Shown in pieces: positions 45,620-56,682 of a stretch of 64,000 nt of DNA. The notes under the pieces were generated by a model that did no database searches, was not told the origin of the DNA, and worked only from the letters and a program-made list of their open reading frames with translations. A program made the translations under genes and the position numbers. The stretch's first letter is position 1; every line of letters starts with the position of its first letter. Source of the stretch: Castanea sativa (taxonomy: Eukaryota > Streptophyta > Magnoliopsida > Fagales > Fagaceae); the NCBI RefSeq assembly GCF_040712315.1, contig NC_134015.1, forward strand, positions 45,777,464-45,841,463. Direction: 5' to 3'.

Positions 45620-46790
45620 CCTCATTAATGAAGTGTTGTACAAGCGAGGCTATTCCCAACCCTACTTAAGATGCTTGGCTCTTGACGAGTCAAACTATGT
45701 TCTAAGGGAAGTTCATGAAGGATCGTGTGGAAATCATTCGTGGGCAAGGTCCCTTGTCCATAAGGTCATCCGTGCCGGCTATTGGCCAACAATGCAGTGC
45801 GACGCTTAAAGCCTATGTCAAGGTATGTGACCAATGCCGCATTATAGCAACGTGCCTAGACAACGTCGCAGTACTGTGACCCCAATGACGGCCCCATGGC
45901 CCTTTGCACAGCCGGGGGCCGGATATCCCGGGTCCTTTCCCCCGTAGGAATCCGGCAAATGAAATTTCTGGTGGTTGGAATAGATTACTTACCAAGTGGG
46001 TGAAGCCGAGCCTCTGCAGCAATCACTCAGGAGAACGTGAAAAATTTCGTATGGAAGAACATCCTATGTGTTCGAGTACCTGTATTAGTATCCGACAACG
46101 GGCGTCAATTTGACAACGCACCCTTCAGGGACTTCTCGCAATCATTTTGGAATTAAGAATCACTACTCTTCACCCCTCCCATCCACAAGCAAATGGGCAA
46201 GCGTAAGTAGCAAACTGATCCGCTCATTAAAATTATCAAGACTTGGCTTCAGGGGGGCAAAGTGGATATGGGCTGGGGACGAGCTACCGGGTGTTCTTCT
46301 TTGGGCCCATAGGACGACCGCACGAACTCCAACAGAGTAGACCCCGTTCAATGCTAGCCTCATGAGAGTGAAGCCGCTATCACGTGAGGTCCACATGGCG
46401 AGTCACCGAGTGATGGAGTACCAGAGAAAGACAACGGGAACAACTTCGCCTCGACCTCGATCTTATCGATAAGGTAAGAATGGATGCGGAACAACGACGG
46501 CAAGGTACAAAAATCTCATGGCCGTACATGATGACGCCATGGTGAAACCTGCGCACGGTTCGGTACTGGGGACCTCTTTGTCCTCAAAAGTCTCCTGGTG
46601 GCGACCAGAACCCAAATTTTCATGGAAAACTCGGGACCCAATTGGGAAGGACCCTACAAGTGGTAATCAATTGCAAAAGGCAAGGGTCCTAATTACTCCG
46701 GAAGCTTGTGACCCTAGACGGGCGGAAGTTAGAGCATTCTTGGAACGTGGAACATCCGCGAAGGTACTATCGTTGATGAGCCGGGGACAA
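45620..46790 (+). pseudogene. Gypsy integrase
   Basis: The zinc-binding part reads YVLREVHEGSCGNHSWARSL with later VCDQCR (HHCC-type). The core has WPFAQPGAGYPGPFP-like sequence, VLVSDNGRQFDNAPFRDF (second acidic residue) and WAGDELPGVLLWAHRTTART. The tail, with NWEGPY-like words, ends near 46820. Split over several frames. Confidence 0.82.
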
Positions 46791-46819
46791 GTGGAAGTCA
46801 TGGCAAAATTACAATTGCT

Positions 46820-47099
46820 GTGATTTGCGTGTTTGCTTATATTTACTTGTGCTTTTACTACTATTATGGTGTGTTATGAATAAAAGTGCACTAGTTCTTA
46901 AACTTTTGCACTACTTACGTACTAGCTTATGAAAGACGATGCTATGTACTTGATATCTTAATAAGGCACTAGCTAGAAAGCGTGTGCCAAGCTCAAGAAC
47001 AATGTTCATGTAATAATATGGTTTGGATTCTTATGTACTTGAATTCAGCTTCTTTGATAATATCCACGGACGAGGCAAAAGCCTTAGACAAATAAAATC
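46820..47099. other. 3' noncoding of Tat element
   Basis: AT-rich sequence after integrase. No gene seen. Confidence 0.4.
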
Positions 47100-47480
47100 T
47101 CAGGACGAAGGCAAACTCGTCTAAGATTTCCTTTAAATGAGGATAAAGCAAAGAAAAAATGCTAAGGCATGCTCGTCCAAGATTCCTTTAAAAAAAAAAA
47201 AAATGAGAACAAAGCAAAGGGAAAAATGCTAAGGCCTTCTCGTCCAAAGCTTTCCTTCAAAAAAAGATAAAGCAAGAGAAAGAAGCCAAGGACTGCTTGT
47301 CCAAAGCTTTCCTTCAAAAAAGGCAAGAGAAAGAAGCCAAGGACTGCTCGTCCAAAGCTTTCCTTCAAAAAGGATAAAGCAAGAGAAAGAAGCCAAGGAC
47401 TGCTCGTCCAAAGCTTTCCTTCAAAAAAAAAAGAAAAGGAATAAAGCAAAAGGAAGAAGGCCAAGGCCCACTCGTCTAAG
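47100..47480. repeat. 56-62 bp tandem repeat in Tat 3' region
   Basis: About six units of the type GCCAAGGACTGCTCGTCCAA AGCTTTCCTTCAAAAA GGATAAAGCAAGAGAAAGAA, differing in A-run length. Minus-strand frames through it give repetitive peptides without function. Confidence 0.88.
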
Positions 47481-47922
47481 GAAGAAAAGTAAGCCTTAAG
47501 ATATAACATTCCAGAGACGAGCACTCGTCAAGACGAGAAAACACAAACATTATAAACTGCTTTCGAGAAGGCGAATAATAATTGCCTAAAGGACAGGCTA
47601 AAGTAATGCAGTCATCATCAGTCCTAAGTGGGTCGTCCATAAAAAGATTGTAGACGGTCATTCAACACTTAGAGTATAGTTTAAAGGACAATGACATAAA
47701 TGATAACAAACAAAGAAGATATTCTTTAACTTGAAAAGGGTAGACGGCCACCGTCCAAAAACCCTTATAAAATAAACAGTAAAAGACATTGTTCATAAGC
47801 TCGTACTAGAACACTCTAGACGAGGAAATTGTACTTGAATAATATTTCAAATTCTCAAATACATTTTAAATAAAAAAGAGAAAAAGAGAAAAGAAGAAAG
47901 CTAAACAACAATAACAACTTCT

Positions 47923-48968
47923 TCAAGAGGAAGGGGCATCAACGTTGGGGTCATCCTGAGCTGGTTTGGTGGAAGCGTCGTCCTCGATGTTGACATCGTC
48001 TGAGCCTGTGTGGACGAGGGAACTTGTAGCAGCAGCAAGGCTGAGTTTAATGGTGCTAAAGTCAACTCTCAGTGAAAGTTGTCCATAGCATCCATTCTAA
48101 AGTCCTCAAACCCCGCTCGCGTAGTTTGTATCCATCATGTCAATGAACTCTTTGGACGCCTTTGAATTCTTCCACCGCCTGTCTTTAGCCTTCTTCAAAA
48201 GTAGATCTCGCCCTCGTTGTTCTCCTTTTGAAGAAGTTCAAGACGCTCGTCTTTCCTGAGCAAAGGTCGACTTCGCCCTCCCCACCAAAGCCTTGAACTC
48301 CTCGCCCTCGCCTGGCCTTGTTCGCCACCTCCGCCCACGTCCCACTGCTTCGTTTTTGACCTCTTCTATTCTTTTCTCCAGAGGACCCCTCGGCCCCGTC
48401 CATCTTTGTGGCTCACTCGGACGCAGCCATGAACTTGGACATTGCCTACATAGAAGAATAGGAAGTTCAGATGATAGAAGTAATATTGGGAAAACATGGA
48501 CAAATCGAGGACGAGGCAAAGATGGTTACCTTGAAGAGATCATGGACGCGCCAGAGTGCTCGAACTCTTTCAAGGACATGTCGTAGCACGCAGCCTACGT
48601 CCTCGCCCTTCACAGCCTCTTGGAATCGTTCCCAAGCCGATCCTCGTTCTCCAATAAATTAGTAGAAGTCCTTTGAGGAGGCCGGGACAAGTCGCATGTG
48701 GGACTTGACGGAGTGGCGCCGGGTGGGCGTGGACGAATCACGTCAACGACCAAGACGAGTTGGCCGAGGAGGAAGTTCGTGCTCAACGGTTTCAGCCCCC
48801 GGACGGCCCGACTTAGCTTTTCCCCCGACGACTTGGCAAGCTAGCCAAGTCCACATGCTTGGATAGGCTTTTCCTTTTTCTCCGTGGCGGGACGAGGTCT
48901 TGGCCGAGGCTCGTGTCCGGCTACCTCGTCGACAACTTCCTTCCCCTTGTTTCCCTTCATGGTTGCCA

Positions 48969-48999
<31 letters not shown>

Positions 49000-50129
49000 A
49001 TAAATAAATATAAATAGTAATCATAAACAAAAATGAAAAGTGCATATCTTAAGAGGAAAGCACTCACGTCTACGTGGTAGTTAACTCGTGTGCTAAAGCT
49101 TCGACGGACGGTTCCGTGGCCGAGTCCCCACTTGTGTAGACGCTTAAGGGTCACTAACAAGTGAAAGTCTCGTTCAGATGTAGACGGCCCCCGTGGACGC
49201 TGGCCACGATGGAACTTGCTCAAAGAGGGTCGTCCAACGGCTGGAAAGGGAAGAAAGAAATTAAGGTTAGACCATCGTCCAAACAGAAAGTATAATATAA
49301 AAGAAACAAAAAAGAAGAACGTAACATACCTTCTGGACGAAGGTTCCCTATGTCTCCAGTATAAGGAGCAAATGAGTCTCTACCAATCCCAACGGATGCC
49401 CCGCCCCGAAAACCGAGACGAAGAAAACTCCGTCTTCCAGCTTCGTCGACGAGGGCAAAGACTTAATCAGCCCATGCGTCATTGCCCCTGGGCCGTGAAC
49501 TCGATGGAAGCCTCGAGATTGATTTATTTCGGAGGGTTTATAGCAAGACAAGAACTCGTCCACGGTGAATAGGACGGTCCCCGTCAAACACCTCCATCCA
49601 TAAGACTTGCATGGAGACAATTAGTCTCCATGCGTTGGGGTTAAGCTGATACACCCCCAAGCCCAGCCTAGTGAGTAATTCCCTAGCAAAGGCATTTAAA
49701 GGAAGTCTAAGCCCCCCTAACAAATAGGCTTCATAAACACCTATTCCAAAAACGAGGTCCGGCAAACACCACTCACCTCGGACAGCCTAGCCTAGGGTTT
49801 AGATCATCAGAATCGAAACCAAGTCCTAAGGGAATCTAACCTTCTCTCGTCCGTCCCGGAAGGAACCTCTAGAGCACAACTATATACGGTTTCCTGCTCG
49901 TCTAAAGTGGAGGACGGCGGGGAGCTCGCCGAGGTGTTACGCCCGCAGGCCGTCCTCGTCCTAATACTCTTGAAAAGTTTCTGCTGTGGATTCCAGGAAC
50001 ACCATGTGTATTCCTCGGGCCAGTGTGACCACTACTACTACTGACGTTACTAGAGGTGTCATAACTAGAGTCGTCGTGATACTCGTCTACGGCCCTGACC
50101 ACACTGTCGCTAGACGAGCAGGAGGCCAT
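47923..50129 (-). pseudogene. Antisense ORF of Tat element
   Basis: Opposite to gag-pol, between integrase and the 3' LTR. It starts MASCSSSDSVVRAVDEYHDD (ATG 50129-50127). A central part at about 49765-49350 has VYEAYLLGGLRLPLNAFARE, NPNAWR and CYKPSEINQ, which resembles the Pfam family 'putative gypsy type transposon' (PF04195 as I recall). It ends with an acidic GSDDVNIEDDASTKPAQDDP and a stop at 47923. A poly-A/TA stretch near 48976-49000 may be an intron or insertion. Interrupted by several frameshifts. Function unknown. Additional antisense ORFs are known in Tat-lineage elements (for example Grande), so this is probably native to the element and not host sequence. Confidence 0.68.
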
Positions 50130-50475
50130 TGAAAACGTCCTAACACTTAACAAGGAAAGCTAAAGTAAGTATAGAAAGATTACTCCTCGGCTCTCGCAGA
50201 CGAGGGACACTAAGGACGCCGAGGATATTCTTAGACGAAGCGACGGACGAGAGTGTCAAAGCGGAAAATTTGAAAGTGAGAGGGGTACGAGAGAGAAACC
50301 ACTATTTATAAAGCGTAAAAGTCTCGGTAACCGCAACGATGGACCTAATTATAAGGTGACACGTGGCGCATGCCTCGGAGGAGTAAACCAGTTGACTAAC
50401 CTCCTATGGATGTGCGACACGTGGTGCGTTTTAAAATCTGTTGATACATCGTATAACTCCTGGACGAGGGGCAAC

Positions 50476-51126
50476 CGATGTGGGATGAAAACACTCAAAC
50501 CACCCAAACCGTCCATGAACGGTCATCACCCCTGGCAGCTCGCCCGTGTTATCCTCAGACGAGGGTAACGAACAAGGACGTCCCGCAGGGTGATAGCGAA
50601 GCTACATCCTCGTCCGTGGGATGCGCACAGCCTACCCCCGAGAGGATCTTCGTCCACGGAAGATCCATGGACTAGGATTTTACACTTGGAATCGCAGTGC
50701 ACTCGACGAAGGAAATTCAGGACGAGGGTATCATACTTAGGAGAATCTCCGAATATAATGTGACAATCCCTTATCCCACGCATAACGGTCATGTATCCAT
50801 TGTGAAATAGAAGTGTAACTCCTGAACGGTTATGGCAAGCGCACGTTTAAGCCTCGAATCCGTGAGAGGTTCCCTATTTCGATAACCGTCTACGAAGGCA
50901 CTATATAAAGACCGATTCTGGAAAGGCAAAGGTATGTTCAGCTTTTACTCAAAAAAGTTGGAACTCAGACATTTACTTAGGGAAACTAACTTTACCATCG
51001 GAGGATTTTTGGCCGGCAGCCCCGGTCGCCTTTGATACGCTTTTCTTTCTTTTTCAGGCCGTAGAAAGAACCAGTAGTCCTTTCAAGTCTGAAGCATCCA
51101 GCCTACTGATTTTCTTGGCATCATCA
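50476..51126 (+). repeat. 3' LTR of Tat element
   Basis: CGATGTGGGATGAAAACACT to TTGGCATCATCA. The preceding GGACGAGGGGCAAC is the likely polypurine tract. Differs from the 5' LTR by scattered substitutions and many 1-3 bp indels. Confidence 0.9.
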
Positions 51127-51131
51127 ATTAC

Positions 51132-51408
51132 AATATTTTTGTTCTCTTTATTTTCTGCCACTAATAGTTCCTAGGAATCAAGTCTATAGTTACACCATAC
51201 TTATAGGCATAAAGGGTCAAAAGTACATCACTTAACCTTCTATTCGTGAGTTGATATATATATATATATGATCACTTATGTCAGACCTACTGACTTCCCC
51301 TATACGCCTCAACCAATAAAATAAACAAATATAATAATAATAACAATAAAGGAAGGTGCTGGCATTGCTTTGTCAAAGTGGTAATTCCATTTATCATATA
51401 TACATACG

Positions 51409-51463
<55 letters not shown>

Positions 51464-52192
51464 TCTTTTTTTTCCTGCCACTGCCGCCGACCCTAGTTCT
51501 CTTTTGGCATGAGGACAAAACTAAGAAAAGCACCATATCGAACCAGAATCAAGCTCCTGACATGCATTTACGGAAAAATACTATTTGGCATATAAATATA
51601 TTTGGGTACGGTTAACGTGTGCCCGGTTAACGTGTGTCCTAAGGGCACACGTTAACCGTACATAGTTTAATAATTTTATTTTGCTTTTCCACCAGACATC
51701 AGTAACTTTATGGGAAGAAGAGCAAAGCCTCTAACAAATTATATTTTTCTAAAAAGACTAAACTAACCTTCACTCATTTCTCCTCATCCTCCTCCTCGAA
51801 AGTTGAAACCCAAGTTTACACAACTCAAACAAGTTAACCGAAAACAACACTCTACCACCAAACAACCTCTTACAAAAATTCTCATTAAAAAAAATCCTGA
51901 CAAAAATTACAACTCAATACTCATACAAATTTCAGATGTTACTAGAACAAAACCAGAACATATAATTAATAAAAAAAAAATTATGACTTAAATATTTTTA
52001 AAAAAGAAATCGATATGGGTTTGTGAATCTCACAAATCTCGGCGCCGGAACTGTTCAAAGCTGAACAACTATTTGTTGCCAACAACAAGAGGGGCCTTGA
52101 AATGGGTGCGTCGGCCAGGCGTGGTTCATGACTGGAGGAAGCCATCTCCATTTCGTGTGTGAGTTCTCTTTGATTTCAGTGGTCTCCGTCTC
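51132..52192. other. Noncoding with TA microsatellite
   Basis: TA tract at 51412-51457 and a perfect hairpin at 51606-51661 (listed separately). Otherwise no recognised gene. Confidence 0.45.
51606..51661. repeat. Perfect 19-bp inverted repeat
   Basis: GTACGGTTAACGTGTGCCC (51606-51624) is exactly complementary in reverse to 51643-51661, with an 18-base loop. The loop itself repeats GGTTAACGTGTG. It contains the GTGTGCCC/GGGCACAC core of the foldback MITE family. Confidence 0.9.
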
Positions 52193-52327
52193 TGTTGAGG
52201 GAATGAAAGAAAGAAAGAAAAAAAAACAGAGAAAGAGATGGCATCTGAGAAAAAATGTCTGTTGAGGGAATGAAAGAAAGAAAGAAAGAAAAAAAAAACA
52301 GAGAAAGAGATGGCACCTGAGAAAAAA
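52193..52327. repeat. 67-bp direct tandem duplication
   Basis: Two copies of CTGTTGAGGGAATGAAAGAA to GGCA(T/C)CTGAGAAAAAAT, differing in the AAAG run and one base. Confidence 0.85.
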
Positions 52328-52374
52328 TGAAGGAAAGAAAGATGTACCAGTTGAAAGGAGGACAAGATTTCTTA

Positions 52375-52592
52375 GAGCAACCACATCAGCTCTTTTAAAA
52401 ATTTCCTCTATTTTACACAAAAAATCTACTTTTTCTATTTTACACTATCACTTTTACAAAATACCTACATCAGTTCATCTATTCTAACCCATCTTTTAAT
52501 TAAATAATCAACTTTATCAAATTTTTTATTATTTCTCTTTTAACTACCACTATACATACGCGCCTCATTCTCTCTCTACCCATTCTGAAATT

Positions 52593-52648
<56 letters not shown>

Positions 52649-53519
52649 CCCATTTTCCAGATCACCTCTCCGATTCGAGCTCCGACCAACAATCCACCAC
52701 AGCTCCGACGAGCTCCGATCCGACGATCCACCACAGCTCCGAGCCACGAGCTCCGATCCGACAATCCACCACAGCTCCGACGAGCTTCGATCCGATGATC
52801 CACCACAGCTCCGAGCCACTAGCTCCGATCTGACGATCCACCACAGCTCCGACGAGCTTCGATCCGACGATCCACCACAGCTCCGAGCCATGAGCTCCGA
52901 TCCGACGATCCACCACAAATCCAAGCTACGAGCTCCAATCTGAGCTCCGATCCACCATCCACAGCTCCGATCCGAGCTCCGACTCATGATCCACACTCCG
53001 ATCCGAGCTCCGATCCACCATCCACAGCTCCGATCCAAGTTCCGACCCACGATCCACACTCCGATCCATCATCCACACTCCGATTCGAGCTCCGATCCAC
53101 CATCCACAGCTCCGATCCGAGCTCCGACCCATGATCCACACTCCGATCCACCATTAACACTCCGACTCGAGCTCCGATCCACCATCCACGATCCACGAGC
53201 TCTGTGTTTGTGTATCTTTGTCTTTTTTTCTTTTTTTTTTAGCAAGCGTATCTGTGTGGATGTGTTTGTGCGTGGGGATGAGCAGTTAACTGGGAGAAGA
53301 GAGAGAAAAAAACGAGCGAACTGGAAATTATTAAAAAATTGGATAAACGAGCTACAATACCCGTGTAAATTTACATGGTACTGTAGCAATTTGAAGGAGC
53401 ATGTAAAATATAGACAGTTATGCACGAGCTGATGTGGGCTGTTTTTGATAAAAAAAAATGTGTAAATTTGAGCATTTCTTTTATTACACACACTTATACA
53501 CCAACTGATGCAATTGCTC
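52375..53519. mobile_element. PIF/Harbinger-like non-autonomous element 3
   Basis: Flanked by TTA (52372-52374 and 53520-53522). Ends GAGCAACCACATCAG and, reversed, GAGCAATTGCATCAG. The interior is an AT-rich end, a CT microsatellite (52593-52643), then a GC-rich tandem array (52676-53200). No transposase. Confidence 0.78.
52676..53200. repeat. GC-rich CTCCGATCC(G/A)... tandem array
   Basis: Short 20-25 bp units (AGCTCCGATCCGACGATCCA CCAC) form ~63-bp higher-order units at 52676-52920. The rest is a looser series (GCTCCGATCCACCATCCACA). Open on both strands because of the period, giving repetitive peptides. Not supported as a gene. Confidence 0.85.
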
Positions 53520-53620
53520 TTAAACTTGTTGTCCTCTTGTGGATACGTGGTAAATAAAGAGCCACACAACTTTCTTTTCTTTTCTTTTTTTTCTTTTTCT
53601 TTTTTTTTTTCCGTAAAGGC

Positions 53621-54682
53621 CTACCTACTCTCTCTTTTTTCTTTTTTTCGTAAAGGCGCCCAAAAAATATGCTCCAACCTACTCTCTTCATCAATTGTAT
53701 ATGCATATTGAACTTTAGAATTCTTTTCCTTAGCAACTTTGCAAAATTGTAAGAGACCCATAGCATCATTCATTGCATGCATCCTTTTCATTTTCACATA
53801 AAGGTTATGAATGTCTCTTTTAAAAAATGGAAGATCTCCATGCTTCACACCTTTCTCAAGCTCCATAACACGTATTATTTGCCTAACCGAAAGTCCACCC
53901 TTTTTCAATAAGAGAATGCGATCTTTATCTTCATTAGTGATAACTCGATTGGCCGGAAGAAATCTCACTTCCGAAGGGGGCAACAATTCGTGATTGTAAT
54001 CTATAACAAACTTAGTAACATGCCATTCTTGTGGAAAAATGTCAAATGACTTTTGCAATGTGATTCTTAGATGAGCTTTGCATCCACATCTTGTAGATAT
54101 CCTATTTTGTTGCTCCTTAGATGAATCTAATCTTTTTAATTGTTGTCTACCTTCTCGGTGACAAAAGAAATCACGTCTTACATTTTCTCCATTATTTGTG
54201 ACAAAACGACCTTTTTGAATTGTAAAACCATATCGATTTGCATAATTTTTATAGAAAATAAAAGCCTCTTCTTCACTAAGAAAACATTGTCCAACAAAAG
54301 GTTCAAACGCATTTTCTATTGAAATAATATCTTCATTTTCTTCAATAACTCCTATTTCTTCTATTGTATATTCATTCCAAACCACTAATTCCTCCCCACA
54401 AATGTCATTATTTTCTCCATAATTTGAAAGCTCATTTAAGTCAACACAATTCCTTGAAACACTTTGATAAATCTCACTTGCAATTACAATATCATTCATT
54501 TGTTCTATGTTGTAACAAGGATAAAAAAAAATCAACATCATATTCAATTATGAATGAAATATGAACTATAAATAAAATAAAATAGAATAAAATAGTATAC
54601 CTTCTTGAGGTAATTCATTTAAATCAAAACAACTCATTGGAACTAATTGATGAATCTCACTTTCAACAAAATTCTCATCCAT
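53621..54682 (-). CDS. FAR1-like protein, C-terminally truncated
   Basis: Two exons, 54682-54601 and 54504-53621, join in phase 1 across a short GT-AG intron and give 321 aa. Residues about 104-200 form a FAR1 DNA-binding domain (WRKY-GCM1-like zinc-binding fold), with EEAFIFYKNYANRYGF, an FFC motif, RCGCKAHLRI and DYNHEL. FAR1/FRS proteins are nuclear transcription factors derived from Mutator-like transposases. The usual MULE transposase and SWIM domains are absent: the frame leaves the family right after LEHIFW and ends in a charged KKEKRESR tail over a T-rich tract, so it is truncated. The N-terminus repeats a motif, ESEIHQLVPMSCFDLNEL then ASEIYQSVSRNCVDLNEL, one per exon. Could be a gene fragment, a MULE remnant or a short FRS-like (FRF) regulator. 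Confidence 0.72.
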
Positions 54683-55190
54683 TGCTTCTACAATAATTTA
54701 ACAAAAATGATAAATAAATATTAACATCATATTTCAATATATTTGAAAAATAAATTAAGAACAAAAGAAATATATGTACCTTATTTATAATTTCTTGAAC
54801 ACTATATTCTTGTAGACATGCTTTGATCATTCATTGAACTCTTCTCAACAAAATTCTCATCCATTGATTCTACAACAATTTAACAAAAATGATAAATAAA
54901 TATTAACATCATATTTCAATATATTTGAAAAATAAATTAAGAACAAAAGAAATATATGTACCTTATTTATAATTTCTTGAACACTATATTCTTGTAGACA
55001 TGCTTTGATCATTCATTGAACTCTTCTCAACAAAATTCTCATCCATTGATTCTACAACAATTTAACAAAAATGATAAATAAATATTAACATCATATTTCA
55101 ATATATTTGAAAAATAAATTAAGAACAAAAAAAAATATATGTACCTTATTCTTATAGACATTCCTTGATCATTTATTGAACTCTTCTTTC
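54663..55190. repeat. 182-bp tandem repeats upstream of FAR1-like gene
   Basis: Nearly three units with a period of 182-183 bp (landmark ACCTTATTTATAATTTC at 54778 and 54960, with a shortened unit at 55143). The first two complete repeats include an exon-like ATGGATGAGAATTTTGTTGA on the minus strand, followed by a GTACATAT donor-like site. Confidence 0.88.
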
Positions 55191-55199
55191 TCTCTTGTC

Positions 55200-56682
55200 T
55201 TTTTGTTCAACATTGAACTTTTCTTTTAGTTTTTTCTTATGATATTGGTAAAGTGGAGAAGAAGAAAAAATGAATATTGTTAAAGTAAGGATTGGTGAGA
55301 GATAAAATAAAAAAGGGAGGGAAATAAGAAATGGAGGAAAAAAGATCATTTTTGTCATTTTATTTTGTTTGATCCGGATTGTTAAAAAATTAGAGGCCAA
55401 TATTGTCATTTTGTTTTGTTTAGGCAAGGCTTGTGTGAAAAATTGGATGACAAATTGGCTTGTCATTGTCATTGTCTTGTTCATCCGCATATTTCAAGTT
55501 CCCATGCATTTGTTGTTGTGCAAAAGGCCCCTGTCATTGGCATTACCGTGCAGCACACGGTAACAAATGTCTATATATTTTACCTCTGTAACTTATCACA
55601 CTATCACCTACACCATACCTTTTTGCTATTTACCAAAACTCAATTCGGTAAACTTGTGCAGCACTTACAGTTAACGCAACACTGGCACAGGGAAAATAGA
55701 TCTAATTCCTTCTTTGTTTACGTCATCATACTCATTGGATTTTTTTTTTAATAGTCTCACTATAGGCCAAAATACTTCATATAAAAAAAATACTCTAATT
55801 CCAAATAAAGCTTTAGATTTGACAAGAAAGAGATTTTTAGGCTCTTATCTCAAGGGTGTAGTCAATCCTTCTCTACTTCAGTCCTTTGGGTAGTCTCCTC
55901 TCTCAAAATATCTCTCCATATACGTTGACTTAATAAGCTTATATATAGCTAGGGTTTCAACCCCTTTTTCTAAAAAACTCCCCTATAATTATAAATTATA
56001 AAGTTGGCCCCAGAAAAATCTACTTAAATACCCCTCCTTTTAATCCCTTTTTTTTTTTTTCCGGGTATTACAAAGGTATTTCTTCAATCTCAAAAGCGAC
56101 AAGAATGAAATTACTTAAAAAATTTGGGGCCTATTTATGGACACTCATATACCAAGTTTCATGAAAAGTCAATAATGATACTGTGATACCCTCTTGAAAA
56201 GGTTCTACTATGTGAACAAATATAATTGTTTGGGGGAATCATGCTTATTCATTGGGAAATCTAACTGCATGTTAATTTGATATATAGTTAGGGGAGGAGA
56301 ATTTAAATTTAAATTATGGACATCTTTTTTTCAAAGATCAAAAAGTACAAATTGAGCTATAAGCCTACAAGACTTTTGAAACTAGTTTTAAATATTTATT
56401 TAAGCTAAAAAAAAAATTAGATGCTATTTGCATATTAATTTATGTCAAAGTTTAGACTTCAATTCAAACAAGCTCACTTTCATTACACCAACATTGTGAA
56501 GTAAATTTTGCACTAGGACAAGGAAGAAATGCTTATGATAATGCAACAAGGCAATTTTATAAATAATAAATAAATAAAATAAATAAAAAGAATAAAGTTT
56601 CATATATCTAGAAGACAATAACCAGACAACAATGCATGGTGCTTCCTATTTCAAAACTATAAAAATTTCTTTCACGGTTTGT
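55200..56682. other. Noncoding flank
   Basis: AT-rich. A short palindrome TTACCGTG...CACGGTAA is at 55542-55562. No supportable gene; the 55416-55751 open frame has no recognisable domain. Confidence 0.35.

Larger units (their letters stand above)
40788..51126 (+). mobile_element. Ty3/Gypsy element of the Tat lineage, 10.3 kb
   Basis: Both LTRs (40788-41441 and 50476-51126) and a 5-bp duplication ATTAC (40783-40787 and 51127-51131) are present. Plus-strand order: gag, protease, RT, RNase H, a second archaeal-type-like RNase H, integrase, then a long 3' region with tandem repeats and an antisense ORF. The two-RNase-H layout and antisense ORF point to the Tat group. Every coding domain is interrupted by small frameshifts, yet many motifs remain sharp, so it is a relatively young copy or one with sequence errors. 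Confidence 0.9.

Noticed and set aside
47162..47524. 120-codon minus-strand frame with repeated FEGKLWTSSPW units
   Set aside because: Direct consequence of the tandem repeat; no start context or domain.
52565..53432. Open frames of 99-164 codons on both strands
   Set aside because: Produced by the tandem GC-rich array and CT microsatellite inside a PIF-type element; peptides are repetitive and frame-independent.
55542..55562. Short palindrome TTACCGTG...CACGGTAA
   Set aside because: Arms of only 8 bp with no associated element or duplicate; could occur by chance.
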